From Bacillus fungorum (GTDB lineage Bacteria; Bacillota; Bacilli; Bacillales; Bacillaceae_G), in contig NZ_NWUW01000022.1 in NCBI RefSeq assembly GCF_002746455.1, positions 1 through 64,000 of the forward strand: 64,000 nucleotides of DNA, read 5' to 3'. This document shows positions 19,246-29,037 of the stretch, in pieces. Every line of letters starts with the position of its first letter. Within the stretch, counting starts at the first letter, position 1. The notes beneath the pieces were generated by a model that was given only the letters and a program-made list of their open reading frames with translations, did not search any database and was not told the DNA's origin. The position numbers and the translations under genes are program-made.

Positions 19246-19671
19246 ATGTTTAAAAAAGCAGCACTGGGTATTTCATCTTTAGCAATAACTGCGTTTGTCG
19301 GATTAGGAATGGCAACAGAAGCTTCTGCAGGACCTGCAGCACCACTTACTTCACTAAACGTCGTACAAGTAGAATCTGAGCAGGGTGGAGTAGAAACGAT
19401 TAATCCAAACAGTTTTAGCACAACACGTGACCACGGGGGAAAATACTTATATATTACTACAAAGGAAATGGGATATGGTCAAAATCCATTTGCGAAAATG
19501 AATGGTTTTAATGTGAAAAGTATTGGCTCTACTATAATTGGTGGAAAACCAATTGTTGGTTGGTATTATAAGTGGGATGCTTCTGGGCATCAGCAAGGGA
19601 CATTTGAATACCAGAAAACATCTATTAACGCTCCATTTAATACCATGCGAACTTCAATCTATATCAAATAA
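19246..19671 (+). CDS. Small secreted protein, unknown function
   Basis: The ATG at 19246 has GAAGGGGA 7 nt upstream, so I prefer it to the earlier ATG at 19228. The 141-residue product has a Sec signal peptide (MFKKAALGISSLAITAFVG, cleavage after TEASA near residue 28). The mature part is about 113 residues, has no cysteine, and is rich in Gly, Tyr and Thr (GGKYLYITTKEMGYGQ, GWYYKWDASGHQQGTF), suggesting a compact beta-rich extracellular domain. I do not recognise the family. A terminator follows. Confidence 0.75.
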   Translation: MFKKAALGISSLAITAFVGLGMATEASAGPAAPLTSLNVVQVESEQGGVETINPNSFSTTRDHGGKYLYITTKEMGYGQNPFAKMNGFNVKSIGSTIIGGKPIVGWYYKWDASGHQQGTFEYQKTSINAPFNTMRTSIYIK

Positions 19672-19740
19672 ATATTTTGAAGAGTTATAGGGATTTATCA
19701 TACAAAATTCAATTTATAAAATCGGATTCACTTATATGAA

Positions 19741-19777
19741 AGATAAGAGCATTTCTTAATAGGGGATGCTCTTATCT
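19741..19777 (+). terminator. Terminator after the secreted-protein gene
   Basis: AGATAAGAGCAT (19741-19752) pairs perfectly with ATGCTCTTATCT (19766-19777), followed by TATTATA. Confidence 0.65.
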
Positions 19778-19868
19778 TATTATATAGCTCCAATTTACAT
19801 GAACGATGGACTTATGACTTTCTTTTTTTAGACCATTTTCGCTTGTAAATAAAGTCACGATAAAATAT

Positions 19869-19910
19869 AAAAAGGAAATTGCTCTTATGTTAAAAATCAA
19901 TTTCCTTTTT
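19869..19910. terminator. Second terminator-like hairpin
   Basis: AAAAAGGAAATTG (19869-19881) pairs with CAATTTCCTTTTT (19898-19910). The A-run on one side and T-run on the other allow action in both directions. Confidence 0.65.
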
Positions 19911-20011
19911 ACGGGTTAAAAATATTTTAACTTTATTATAAAGGAACCTAAATCATAGCCTGTTTTTATTATAGCTATAGCTGAAATTATAGCTAATGGA
20001 TATTAAATATA

Positions 20012-20323
20012 TGGATTGTTGAGGAGTGCCTTTATGTTTTTCATAAATATTTTGGTAAGCATACTTATGAGATTGGTTGGGTATTCAATCCTAAATATTT
20101 CAATAAAGGATATGCTTCTGAAGCTACACAAGCCACATTGAAATATGGTTTTAAGGAAATGGGATTACATAGAATTATAGTTACATGTCAGCCACAAAAT
20201 ACCACATCATATCGATTGATGGAGAAAATGGGAATGAGAAAAGAGGCTTATTTCAGGAAGTGTATACCACATGGAAATGAGTGGTGGGATGAATATTATT
20301 ACGCTATTTTAGAAGAAGAGTAG
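20012..20323 (+). pseudogene. GNAT acetyltransferase (RimJ/RimL type), N-terminally truncated
   Basis: The frame from about 20012 reads HTYEIGWVFNPKYFNKGYAS, then LHRIIVTCQPQNTTSYRLME and GMRKEAYFRK, the C-terminal two thirds of ribosomal-protein-type N-acetyltransferases including the acetyl-CoA loop (FNKGYASEA). No start codon or N-terminal strand precedes it, so the gene is a remnant. Confidence 0.75.
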
Positions 20324-20327
20324 TGTT

Positions 20328-20597
20328 TCAGAGCTCATTATTTAGATCAAAATCATAATTGAAATTGTACTTTGGTGCTTTCGTACCAAAATTAGCCCAT
20401 TCCTCTATTGCTGGACCGTAAATAGCGGGCATTTTTAAGTTAGCTTGGTGCATCAGAATTGTCATTTTTCCTAGGTGCTGAATTTGATATTGAATTAAAA
20501 ACAGTAAAAGGTCACCTTTTGATATTTTTGTTCCAGAAATATCTTTTTCTTCTGCAAGGCTTATCTTATTCCATTGTTCTTTTACAGTTTGAATCAA
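20328..20597 (-). pseudogene. DinB-like protein, C-terminal remnant
   Basis: 89 residues with IQHLGKMTILMHQANLKMPA and YGPAIEEWANFG, as in the end of DinB/YfiT-like four-helix metal proteins. The N-terminal helices that carry the first metal ligand are absent and an in-frame stop lies upstream, so I read it as a fragment. Its end is 5 nt from the end of the converging GNAT remnant. Confidence 0.6.
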
Positions 20598-20700
20598 AGT
20601 ATTGATATTTCTATAATCCTAATAAGAATAAATTGGCTTAAGATAAAGGATTACATAACTATATGCAAAATAATTAAATTGTATTGTTCAGAAAATTCCG

Positions 20701-20729
20701 TTGAAAATCCATTGCGCATGTTCTATTAT
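20701..20729 (+). promoter_or_regulatory. Sigma-A promoter of the aminotransferase gene
   Basis: TTGAAA (20701-20706), exactly 17 nt, then TATTAT (20724-20729). The predicted leader before the ATG at 20846 is about 110 nt. Confidence 0.6.
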
Positions 20730-20845
20730 ATTAATATCGCATAAAAATTGTAATAAGTACCTGATTTTAAATCTTTTTACATTTTCAGGATGTGTATTCA
20801 ATCAGTTAGAATTACGATAATAATTTAGAAAGTAGGCATAATCTA

Positions 20846-22129
20846 ATGTTAAATACTAAATTAAATACATTTGAACAACTAGAATCAAATGTACGTTCTT
20901 ATTGCCGGAATTTTACTGACACCTTTGAGATTGCAAAAAATTTCAATTTATACACAAAAAAAGGAAAGGAGTATATTGATTTTTTTGCTGGGGCGGGTGC
21001 ATTAAACTATGGTCACAACAATGACTTTATAAAAAAGCAAATTCTTGCATATATAGAATCTGATAAAATTATGCATGGATTAGATATGTATACCTCTGCA
21101 AAAGAAGATTTTTTACAAAGCTTTTTTAATTTAATACTTAATCCTAAAAAGCTGGATTATAAAGTACAATTTTGTGGGCCGACGGGAACAAACGCTGTAG
21201 AAGCTGCATTAAAAATTGCAAGGAAATCAAAGAAAAGAACGGGGATTTTTTCCTTTACAGGTGGCTTTCATGGAATGTCATTGGGAAGTTTATCTATAAC
21301 TTCTAATGATTATCATCGTAATGCAGCTGGAGTCAACTTGTCGGATGTTACATTTATGCCATATCCAACTGATTTTCCCTTTGATACTATCGAATATATT
21401 GAAGCATTACTAACAGATAGTCATTCGGGAGTTTCTAAGCCAGCTGCTATTATTTTTGAAACTGTTCAAGCAGAAGGAGGAGTAAATATTGCTTCAATTG
21501 ATTGGATTCGAAGATTAAGACAATTATGTGACAAACACGATATTCTTTTAATATGTGATGATATTCAAGTTGGGTGTGGAAGAACGGGCAATTTCTTCTC
21601 GTTTGAAAGAGCTGATATTATTCCTGATATAGTTGTTTTATCTAAATCTATTAGCGGTTATGGTTTACCTATGTCTATACTTTTGATAAAACCAGAACTA
21701 GATATTTGGGAACCGGCTGAGCATAACGGAACTTTTAGAGGGAATCAATTGGCATTTATTGGGGCGACAGCAGCACTTGAATTTCGTGAAATTAATCAAC
21801 TTGATATGAGTGTAAAAAGTAAAGGAACATGGCTGGAGAAATATTTGAATGACCATATTTCAGCATTAGATGAAAAGATAATAATACGTGGGTTAGGTTT
21901 AATTTGGGGGATAGATTTATCAGGTTTAGGGAAACAAGCATCTATCCTTGCCAAAGAGATTGCTTCTTGTTGTTATGAGAATGGATTGCTAATTGAACGT
22001 GTAGGAAGAAATGATACTGTATTAAAGATTATGCCACCTCTCACTATCGACATTGAAGGTCTAGAGAAGGGCTGTATAATCATGAAAAATGCGATGGAAA
22101 AGAATATAATTCAGCAGGTTAAGAGATGA
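20846..22129 (+). CDS. Class III aminotransferase, diaminobutyrate-2-oxoglutarate aminotransferase-like (EctB-type)
   Basis: A 427-residue PLP enzyme of fold type I. The FCGPTGTNAVEAALKIARK block, GFHGMSLGSLS, CDDIQVGCGRTG (D238) and the PLP lysine K267 in VVLSKSISG are all present. The overall pattern is closest to EctB/DABA aminotransferases, which make L-2,4-diaminobutyrate from aspartate semialdehyde with glutamate. No ectA or ectC lies nearby, so ectoine synthesis is not the purpose. It could supply Dab to the NRPS 5 kb downstream, though IS debris separates them. Other omega-aminotransferase activities are possible. Confidence 0.8.
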   Translation: MLNTKLNTFEQLESNVRSYCRNFTDTFEIAKNFNLYTKKGKEYIDFFAGAGALNYGHNNDFIKKQILAYIESDKIMHGLDMYTSAKEDFLQSFFNLILNPKKLDYKVQFCGPTGTNAVEAALKIARKSKKRTGIFSFTGGFHGMSLGSLSITSNDYHRNAAGVNLSDVTFMPYPTDFPFDTIEYIEALLTDSHSGVSKPAAIIFETVQAEGGVNIASIDWIRRLRQLCDKHDILLICDDIQVGCGRTGNFFSFERADIIPDIVVLSKSISGYGLPMSILLIKPELDIWEPAEHNGTFRGNQLAFIGATAALEFREINQLDMSVKSKGTWLEKYLNDHISALDEKIIIRGLGLIWGIDLSGLGKQASILAKEIASCCYENGLLIERVGRNDTVLKIMPPLTIDIEGLEKGCIIMKNAMEKNIIQQVKR

Positions 22130-22254
22130 AAAGGAGTGCGAATATTTTAAAAATAAAGTGAATACAAGTAATATCGTTAGTGACTTTGATGAAGGTTTTA
22201 TTATTTATATTCCAAGTATTACCGAGGGTCTTTATATGATAGTTTATCAATCTA

Positions 22255-22800
22255 AATGCGACAGCTCATTCTGAAATGCTTCGTGAGTAGTTTTCTACTC
22301 TAAACATTTTCTGGGTCTTTGATTAATAAGAAATAGTACTTGATTCAATTGTTGTTGTGAAACAAGGCCCAAATCTGTTTTTTAGGATAAAACTCGCATA
22401 ATAGGCTATTAGCATCTTCGTGACTTAATAAGGATCGGTAAAGAAAATTGCGATTTTCAGGTTGTTATCCACTCGTTGCTAACACGAAAACTCTTTTCCT
22501 CTATCAACAATAGCTATTTGAAATGCAGTAGATTAACCTGTTTAATAACGAATTCCATAGATTCTGCCGTTCTGTCTGGGATGACAGCTGCTTGATAATA
22601 CCATATTTTTCGCTCGATATATTTTTCTGTGCTTGTTCACTGTCATATATCTTGTTTTCTTTGGAATTTCTTTTTAACTCTTGTGAGATAGATGAATGAT
22701 GTCGTTTTAAAATTGAACCTACTTTTCTTCTGAAATATCCCAATCTATAAAGTGATTCTAGTTGTCCACATTTAAATGTGGTGAAATGAGAATAGCTCAT
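22255..22800 (-). pseudogene. IS30-family transposase remnant
   Basis: The N-terminal part from the ATG at 22800 has the IS30 helix-turn-helix (FKCGQLESLYRLGYFRRKVG, RHHSSISQELKRN). Far downstream (22440-22260) the minus strand carries FYPKKTDLG, LNQVLFLINQRPRKCL and HEAFQNELSH, the C-terminal end of IS30 transposases, with a stop after KCLE. The central catalytic portion between them is mostly deleted. Confidence 0.8.
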
Positions 22801-22911
22801 ACTCGTCCTCTGTGTTAAGTAAGTGGTGTGGTAACTTCTACTTTACACGGAGCGAGGTGAGCTTTTTTGTCTTTTAGGTGTCTCACTTAATAATACAATT
22901 TGTCACAAGAA

Positions 22912-22957
22912 AAGAATCTCTTACAGTTCCTACAAAAGAACACAATAAGAGATTCTT
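22912..22957. terminator. 12-bp hairpin between IS remnants
   Basis: AAGAATCTCTTA (22912-22923) pairs with TAAGAGATTCTT (22946-22957), loop 22 nt. It lies between the IS30 and IS21-family remnants; function unclear. Confidence 0.35.
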
Positions 22958-23019
22958 ATAGAATCAAACATACACTTGTAAAATTCGATGCATCGAACAG
23001 GATTTCCTAAAAGTCAAGT

Positions 23020-23244
23020 CAATGCTCAATTCCAGCTAAGTATCAAGGAAAGACCTTAGTCTACAAGTATATGATAATCAGTTATTTGTTTATTATTACA
23101 CAGAGCTAATTGTGCGGTATAAAGTAAGCCACTCGAAGTTGGATGATAAAGAAACATTTTCTACAGTAGTTCCTCAATATCTAGATATCAATAATTTAGC
23201 CAAACAAAATTTATCTGCCACAGGTGAGGTGTATAGTAATGAAT
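23020..23244 (+). pseudogene. IS21-family istA, 3' fragment of a second element
   Basis: One frame reads DNQLFVYYYTELIVRYKVSH then LAKQNLSATGEVYSNE, the C-terminal end of an IstA of a type other than IS232. Upstream frames are disrupted, so only the last 60 or so codons are recognisable. Confidence 0.65.
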
Positions 23245-23810
23245 AATAGTTATCAACAATTAACAAAGAATCTAGAATATCTAAAACTTAAGCAATTGGT
23301 ACAACACCTCGGTGAAGTTGTTGATTTAAGTATTAATAACCAATTATCATTTGTAGAAACAATAGTAAAATTAACAAATTACGAAATCGATGTGCGTGAG
23401 CAAAATATGATTCATTCTATAGTTAAGTTCGGAGCATTTCCTTATTTAAAAGAAATTGAAGATTTTGATTTCCAACCAAGTGTTAACCTCCAATAAATTT
23501 TAGATTTTGTTTCTTTTATGTTTTTTAGAGAAGCATGAAAACATTGTTTTCTTAGGACCGAGTGGTGTATTGGTAAGAACCACTTAGCGACTTCAATTGG
23601 CCTCGCAGGAGCTAAGAAACACACAAGTATATATTTAGTCAAATGTTATTGTTTACTTCAAAATCTTAAACGTGTAAAAATGGAAAATCGCCTTGTTACT
23701 TATAAGAACTATTTAAACATCCGAACATTCAGATTATTTTTCTGTTAGTTGACAGACATATCCATCGGCCTTCTTTTATTTTCGTTAATCTACAATAATA
23801 AATGATTATG
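23239..23810 (+). pseudogene. IS21-family istB, decayed
   Basis: Begins at the ATG 23239 (GAGGTG upstream) with MNNSYQQLTKNLEYLKLKQL and runs 85 codons to a stop at 23496. Homologous pieces continue in other frames: HCFLRTEWCIGKNHLATSIG (the Walker A region, degraded), NLKRVKMENRLVTY, and remnants of the Walker B region near 23740. It is non-functional. Confidence 0.75.
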
Positions 23811-23852
23811 TTGAATTTTTATCATACCAATTAAAGAGACTGTTACAATACC

Positions 23853-24560
23853 CTAAAGAATATCGGATCTATCTAAAATTTGGATTTCTAAATCAGAAAC
23901 ATGTCTTAAATTTGTACAGACAGCTACAATGTAATTTGGTTCTAATCGATATAATTGAAATAGGAAATGATGAAAAGAAAGCGTAGTGTTGCTTATTGTT
24001 ATTTTATTTTGAGTCCATTTATTCATATCAAAGCCAACACTATTAATTGGAAAAAGAAGTCCTTGACCAATTGTTTTTACAAAAGCTTCTTTTAATGTCC
24101 ATATCTCATAGAAAAAAGATAGTTGATCTTTAGTAGGAAGACTATATAGATAAGCTTTTTCTTCCTGTGTAAAACATAGTTCAGATACTGAAAGATCTAT
24201 AGATTGTATCTGCTCAACATCAACACCAATTTTTCCATTAGTAGTTATTCCAGATATAATCCATTCGCCCGAATGAGAAAGATTAAAATCTCCTTGCCAG
24301 TTGCGGAAATTTTTTAGAAAAGGACGTCCTTTTTGATCTCTTTCAATAGAAGACGGATTAATTGGCTCTTGTAGTAAAATCTGCAATCGTCTTCGTACAG
24401 CGATATTTGCTAATAAACTCCTTTGTCGATCTTCCCACTTTCGAAATCGCAATATCCGCTGTCTTTCATTATTTGATAATAGTTTAAGTTTCTGCTCCAT
24501 AGATAGGTCTGTAAGTTTATTACCTACTTTAAATGCAATAAGATCTATATAATTTTGAAT
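23853..24560 (-). CDS. Sfp-type 4'-phosphopantetheinyl transferase
   Basis: Activates carrier proteins by attaching phosphopantetheine from CoA to the serine of T/ACP domains. Motifs: QKGRPFLKN, FNLSHSGEWIISGI, IGVDVEQIQ (metal Asp/Glu) and FYEIWTLKEAFVKTIGQGL, the Sfp/surfactin-type set. From the ATG at 24500 the protein is 215 residues and lacks the N-terminal strand of Sfp. Translation continues 20 codons upstream without a stop to an ATT at 24560, 6 nt after GAGGTGAG, so a rare ATT start or a mutated ATG is likely. It follows the thioesterase gene on the same strand and serves the adjacent NRPS-PKS. Confidence 0.85.
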   Translation of the reverse strand: MQNYIDLIAFKVGNKLTDLSMEQKLKLLSNNERQRILRFRKWEDRQRSLLANIAVRRRLQILLQEPINPSSIERDQKGRPFLKNFRNWQGDFNLSHSGEWIISGITTNGKIGVDVEQIQSIDLSVSELCFTQEEKAYLYSLPTKDQLSFFYEIWTLKEAFVKTIGQGLLFPINSVGFDMNKWTQNKITISNTTLSFHHFLFQLYRLEPNYIVAVCTNLRHVSDLEIQILDRSDIL

Positions 24561-24598
24561 AACTGTCTCACCTCACACATTTTTGTAAATAAAGATGT

Positions 24599-25324
24599 TT
24601 ATAAGCTATTGTTATTTAATATTAACCGAATTTTTTTTGCGACTTCTTCGACTTCTGAATTAAGAAACATATGGCCTCCTGAAAAATTGTGAAAGTGTAC
24701 TTCGTTGGCCCATCTATTCCAACCCGAGGAGTGTTGAAAACACATGTGATCTAACTTGCCATTAAAAATGTGAACAGGAGATTGAAGTAAAGTATGATCA
24801 TTATGTTTAAATGTTTCTAACGCCTTAAAATCAGCGCGGAATATTGGTAAGAAAAATTGTAATAATTCTTTTGATTGTACTAATTCTTTAGGAATTCCAC
24901 CTAACTTTATAAGATAGTTTATTAAATGGGTATCATCGAAATTGGAAATATTAGTATACTTGTGTTGTGGAGGTTTAGTTGCAGAAATAAATATAGCTCT
25001 TGGGAATACACCTTTTTTTTCCATCTCCTGAGCTAATCGGTAAACAATTAATCCTCCCATGCTATGCCCAAACAAAGCAAAATCAACACCATCAAGTAGT
25101 GGGGTTAATTCTTGAATGTATATGTTTACTAATTCTTCGAAATTATCATTTAATTTCATTCGATTTGTACCATGACCGGGAGGTTCAATAGCGAGTATGT
25201 GAAAAAAATCATGTAAATATGTATTCAGTGGACGAAAGGATACTGAATATCCTCCTGCAAACGGGAAACAAAATATTTTCTTATGATTTGTTGATGATTG
25301 GAATTCCTTAATTATTTGACTCAT
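24599..25324 (-). CDS. Type II thioesterase (GrsT/SrfAD-like)
   Basis: A 241-residue alpha/beta hydrolase with FCFPFAGGYSVSF near the N-terminus, nucleophile S88 in LFGHSMGG, acidic partner in FNGKLDHM and the catalytic His in FSGGHMFL. Enzymes of this class remove wrong or stalled acyl groups from carrier domains. Since no thioesterase domain ends the assembly line here, it might also take part in release, which is inference. AAAGGGAGAG precedes the ATG. It is first in a two-gene operon with the phosphopantetheinyl transferase, divergent from the NRPS genes. Confidence 0.88.
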   Translation of the reverse strand: MSQIIKEFQSSTNHKKIFCFPFAGGYSVSFRPLNTYLHDFFHILAIEPPGHGTNRMKLNDNFEELVNIYIQELTPLLDGVDFALFGHSMGGLIVYRLAQEMEKKGVFPRAIFISATKPPQHKYTNISNFDDTHLINYLIKLGGIPKELVQSKELLQFFLPIFRADFKALETFKHNDHTLLQSPVHIFNGKLDHMCFQHSSGWNRWANEVHFHNFSGGHMFLNSEVEEVAKKIRLILNNNSL

Positions 25325-26398
25325 TTTATACTCTCCCTTTTAACCATAAACGTTTACGGATTTTATCTATTAATTTATCTACCTACGACATAATTAAACC
25401 TTATGTTTTATATAAGATTTCTCTAATGATTATTAGGTGGTCTTTCTATTAATATATGCTTTAAAGCTGTAAATACCGTGTCGATTGCAAGGTATAGGCA
25501 AGAAATTTATAAGATCTTAAACAGATCTAAAAATGATTGAAAACAATTTATCATGTAGAAAATGAAATCATAGTTATTTTGACATTTTCACCACCTCAAG
25601 AGGCAAGCTGAATAACGTCAGTGGGATTCTTCCTACCAAAGGTTTAGTCCATTTCTGGTATTGCTGATGAGTAAGATTGCTACCACTCTGACAACAGAGC
25701 ATATAGGTTCGTGGTCTATATACTGTGACCGTACTGTACAAATTGTTGGTTCTCAAATGCTGTTATGTCTTTTGCATGACTATGAATAAAGTATAACATG
25801 TTTTGCTATGTAAAAAACGATACTTTCATCCCCTGTCTAAAGTGGGATGGAAGTCCTAGGTGAACTTTCCCATATTGTAAATACTGTAATGAGTTGGCTG
25901 TTTTTCTTATTATTTGTACCGCATCAATAAAATTTAACTAACAAAAATATTAGGTGTGAAATATGTTTAGTTTATAGAAAAATAAAAAGATTAGAATAAT
26001 TTGTTGAAATATCCAATTAATTGAAATAAAATGGTTATAATGTTAATTTTTCGAAAAAAATGAATAATTTGTACTTTAGTAAATAAAATCTGTCAATATA
26101 TATATAAAGTTTTTTAAGAATATACGATGCTATTTATATCTCATCTCTTGTATAAACATCTTCAGTTCATTCAATAAAGTTTACTTTGGACGATTGTGCA
26201 ATCTTAGTACTAATAATTCTTTCATGTGAATTTTAATTTCTTGAATCTATGTGTCAAAGCTTTCCTTGTCTATGGTTTTTCGTTATATGTCTACCTCCCA
26301 ATAGGCATTATCTTTAGAATTGGACTTTTGTTCCGAAATAATTAATTCCATTATATAAACACTTGATTTAATATTTTGAAAGGTATTGGTGATATATA
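25325..26398. other. Long divergent intergenic region before the NRPS-PKS operon
   Basis: About 1.07 kb without a gene I can support. A 60-codon minus-strand frame at 25574-25756 (LTHQQYQKWTKPLVGRIPLT) looks protein-like but I cannot name it; it may be a transposase scrap. A hairpin (25822-25832 with 25844-25854, one mismatch) follows. A weak sigma-A-like pair TTGTTC (26328) and TTATAT (26351) with a 17-nt spacer is the best promoter candidate for the NRPS genes. Confidence 0.4.
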
Positions 26399-29008
26399 TT
26401 GATTACACAACAAAATCTAAAACATTTCTTAAATTGTGAACAGCATATCCTTAGCCTTCCTTTCACAAATAGGAAGGAATCAGGATATGCAATTTACAAA
26501 AAAAAATTACCCGATTACCTTTTTCAGAGTTTAAAGATGTTTTCTCACGACGAAGGTGTAGCATTACTTTCTGCATTAAATATACTTTTATATCGGTATA
26601 CTGAAAAAGTCGAATTTTGGATTGGCTCTCCACGGATAAAATCGGATAACTCTTTATCTAGTAATCTAGAAGACATTAATCCAAACGTTTTTAATATAAG
26701 ATTTTCCGAAAAGTTTACTTTTTGTCAGGTATGTAAGGAAGTTGAAACTGCACAGATTGAATCTCAAGAATTAACATCATTTGCAAAATTGCAATCTGAG
26801 CGTAACAAAGAGAGTAGTACACCATTACTTCAGGTATTGTTTGATTTTATAGATATGACAAAATTTTCAGTTGAGACTTCTAAGACAGTTTCTAATCATA
26901 TACAAGAATTTCAAGAATTGAGTGGTGCCTACATAGGGCTATATACGTTTAGAGAACAATCTGGAATCTCACTTTCTATGGTGTATGACAAAGGTCGCTT
27001 TAGCCAAGATGTAGTGGCACGTATACTTGGGCATCTTGAGAAGGTATTACATAATATGATAAATCAGCCAGATTGTTTGATTGAACAAGTATCAATTTTA
27101 ACGGAAGAAGAGCAGAAGGAATTGATAACTATAGCAAATATTGATGTTTGTGAATTCCCCAATGAGGGGCAGATTCATGAATTATTTACAAACCAAGTAT
27201 TATTGAATCCTGAAGCTATTGCAATAGTAGTAGGTGAACACTGTTTAACCTTCCGCGAACTTAACCATAAGGTAAACCAATTAGCACGTTATTTACAGAA
27301 ACAAGGAGTAGGTGTGGGCGATCTCGTAGGAATTTGCCTAGGGCGCTCAGCAGAAATCATCATTTCACAATTGGCAATTCTGAAAATAGGGGCTGCTTAT
27401 GTACCTCTTGACCCTACTTACCCAACAGAGCGGTTGGTTTATATGATGATGGATGCAGCATTGGGATTTGTTATTAGCGTATCGGAATTGGCGGAGCAGT
27501 TTGCTGATTCTGAAGCAGTAATCATTAATCTTCAAGACGAGAACGGAAATATTGAAACGGAGAGTACAGAAGAGTTGAATGTAGAAATTAGAGGCAATCA
27601 ACTAGCCTACATGATTTATACTTCTGGCTCTACAGGAAGGCCCAAGGGAGTGATGGTTGAACATCATTCTGTGCGAAATTTGTATTATGCTGTCAGGGAT
27701 CATCTTGATCTGAATAAGCACCGTTCTATTGTAGCCTTAGCAAGTATGGCTTTTGATATCTTTGTTATTGAATCCGTCATTTCACTAGCTTATGGATTGA
27801 AAGTAGTCATCGCAAATGAAGTAGAGCAGCACGACTATAAGGCACTTCATACCTTACTTAAGACACATCAAATAGAAGTTTTGCCTGGAACCCCTGCACG
27901 TCTTCAACTGATGCTAAATGATGATGACCATAAAGAAAGTTTTCAATCTGTAAAAGTCATCTGTATGGGAGGAGAGTCGTTTCCTCCTACGTTGTTTGAA
28001 GCTGTACGTAGCGTGAGTGATGCCAAGATTCTCAATATATACGGACCAACAGAAACAACGGTATACGCTACAATCAAAGAATTGACAAGTCCTGATGAAA
28101 TCACCATTGGAAAGCCGCTTGCCAATTATGAGCTTTACATTATGGACAAGAATATGCAAGTACAGCCTTTTGGTGTCAAAGGTGAGATATGTATTGCCGG
28201 TGCCGGCTTGGCTCGTGGCTACCATAACCGTGACGAGTTAAATCAAGAGCGGTTTGTACAGCATCCGTACCAACCAGGAAAACGGATGTATAAGACAGGA
28301 GATATAGCACGTCTTCTCTCAAACGGAGAAATTGAATATATAGAACGGATTGACCATCAGGTTAAAATCCATGGTCACCGCATTGAGCTTGGGGAAATCG
28401 AAAATGTATTAGAGGGAGCTCCTAAGGTGAAGCAGGTAGTGGTGGTTGACCGTTTGAGTGAGAAAAACACCAAATATTTAGCCGCTTATCTCACTGTAGA
28501 GAAAGGGTATCATGCAAAACAAATGGCGGAGTGGCGTGAGTATCTTCGAGTACACCTGCCGTCGTATATGGTGCCCGCGTTGTTTGTGCCAATGGAGTCG
28601 TTTCCGCTGACTCCGAATGGTAAAGTGGATCGTAAAAAATTACCTAACCCCGAATCAATGGGAGTGGTTTCAGCAGAATATATAGCTCCCCGCAATCCAA
28701 TCGAAGAGCGGATTGCAGCGATTTGGACAGAGGTGCTAGGTACGCAGAAAATTGGAATTCATGATAATTTCTTAGAACATGGCGGTAATTCTATCCTGGC
28801 CACTCAGGTCATTACACGGATTAATGAGCGTTTCAAAGTAAAATTAACGCTCATTGAATTTTTAAGTGAACCAGTTATTGTGAAAATAGCAGAAAAAGTT
28901 AATCGTAAAGAGCATCAAACAAGTAAATCCTCAAAAAGAAACAATGGTATTATGCGTCAATCACGGCGTTCACATGCGAAAAAATTAACAGATTTGCTAA
29001 ATGATTAA
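26399..29008 (+). CDS. NRPS starter module: partial C, A, T
   Basis: 869 residues. Residues 1-235 are only the C-terminal half of a condensation domain (LLSALNILLYRYTEKVEFWI) without HHxxxDG, so no condensation is expected. The A domain (about 250-760) has YTSGSTGRPKG and YGPTETT. Its pocket residues read D-I-I-P-C-G-I-V-Y, which I cannot assign. The T domain carries LEHGGNSILATQ with S798, and a basic tail follows. The start is a TTG at 26399 with TTGGTGA upstream. As the first gene it should load the first building block. The following NRPS starts 30 nt later. Confidence 0.88.
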   Translation: MITQQNLKHFLNCEQHILSLPFTNRKESGYAIYKKKLPDYLFQSLKMFSHDEGVALLSALNILLYRYTEKVEFWIGSPRIKSDNSLSSNLEDINPNVFNIRFSEKFTFCQVCKEVETAQIESQELTSFAKLQSERNKESSTPLLQVLFDFIDMTKFSVETSKTVSNHIQEFQELSGAYIGLYTFREQSGISLSMVYDKGRFSQDVVARILGHLEKVLHNMINQPDCLIEQVSILTEEEQKELITIANIDVCEFPNEGQIHELFTNQVLLNPEAIAIVVGEHCLTFRELNHKVNQLARYLQKQGVGVGDLVGICLGRSAEIIISQLAILKIGAAYVPLDPTYPTERLVYMMMDAALGFVISVSELAEQFADSEAVIINLQDENGNIETESTEELNVEIRGNQLAYMIYTSGSTGRPKGVMVEHHSVRNLYYAVRDHLDLNKHRSIVALASMAFDIFVIESVISLAYGLKVVIANEVEQHDYKALHTLLKTHQIEVLPGTPARLQLMLNDDDHKESFQSVKVICMGGESFPPTLFEAVRSVSDAKILNIYGPTETTVYATIKELTSPDEITIGKPLANYELYIMDKNMQVQPFGVKGEICIAGAGLARGYHNRDELNQERFVQHPYQPGKRMYKTGDIARLLSNGEIEYIERIDHQVKIHGHRIELGEIENVLEGAPKVKQVVVVDRLSEKNTKYLAAYLTVEKGYHAKQMAEWREYLRVHLPSYMVPALFVPMESFPLTPNGKVDRKKLPNPESMGVVSAEYIAPRNPIEERIAAIWTEVLGTQKIGIHDNFLEHGGNSILATQVITRINERFKVKLTLIEFLSEPVIVKIAEKVNRKEHQTSKSSKRNNGIMRQSRRSHAKKLTDLLND

Positions 29009-29037
29009 ATGAGCGAATAAACAAAGGAGTTGTTGAA

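Larger units (their letters stand above)
19672..20011. other. Intergenic stretch with two terminator-like hairpins
   Basis: Contains hairpins at 19741-19777 and 19869-19910 and no plausible gene on either strand. Confidence 0.5.

Noticed and set aside
20846..22129. Ectoine biosynthesis operon
   Set aside because: Only the EctB-like gene is present. No ectA or ectC frame exists on either side.
22157..22275. Short frame after the aminotransferase (NTSNIVSDFDEGFIIYIPSI)
   Set aside because: Protein-like, but only about 37 codons, poorly placed ribosome site, and it runs into the IS30 remnant. I cannot support it as a gene.
25574..25756. 60-codon minus-strand frame in the NRPS upstream region
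   Set aside because: Looks like a fragment of a mobile-element protein, but I cannot name the family and no start signal is seen.
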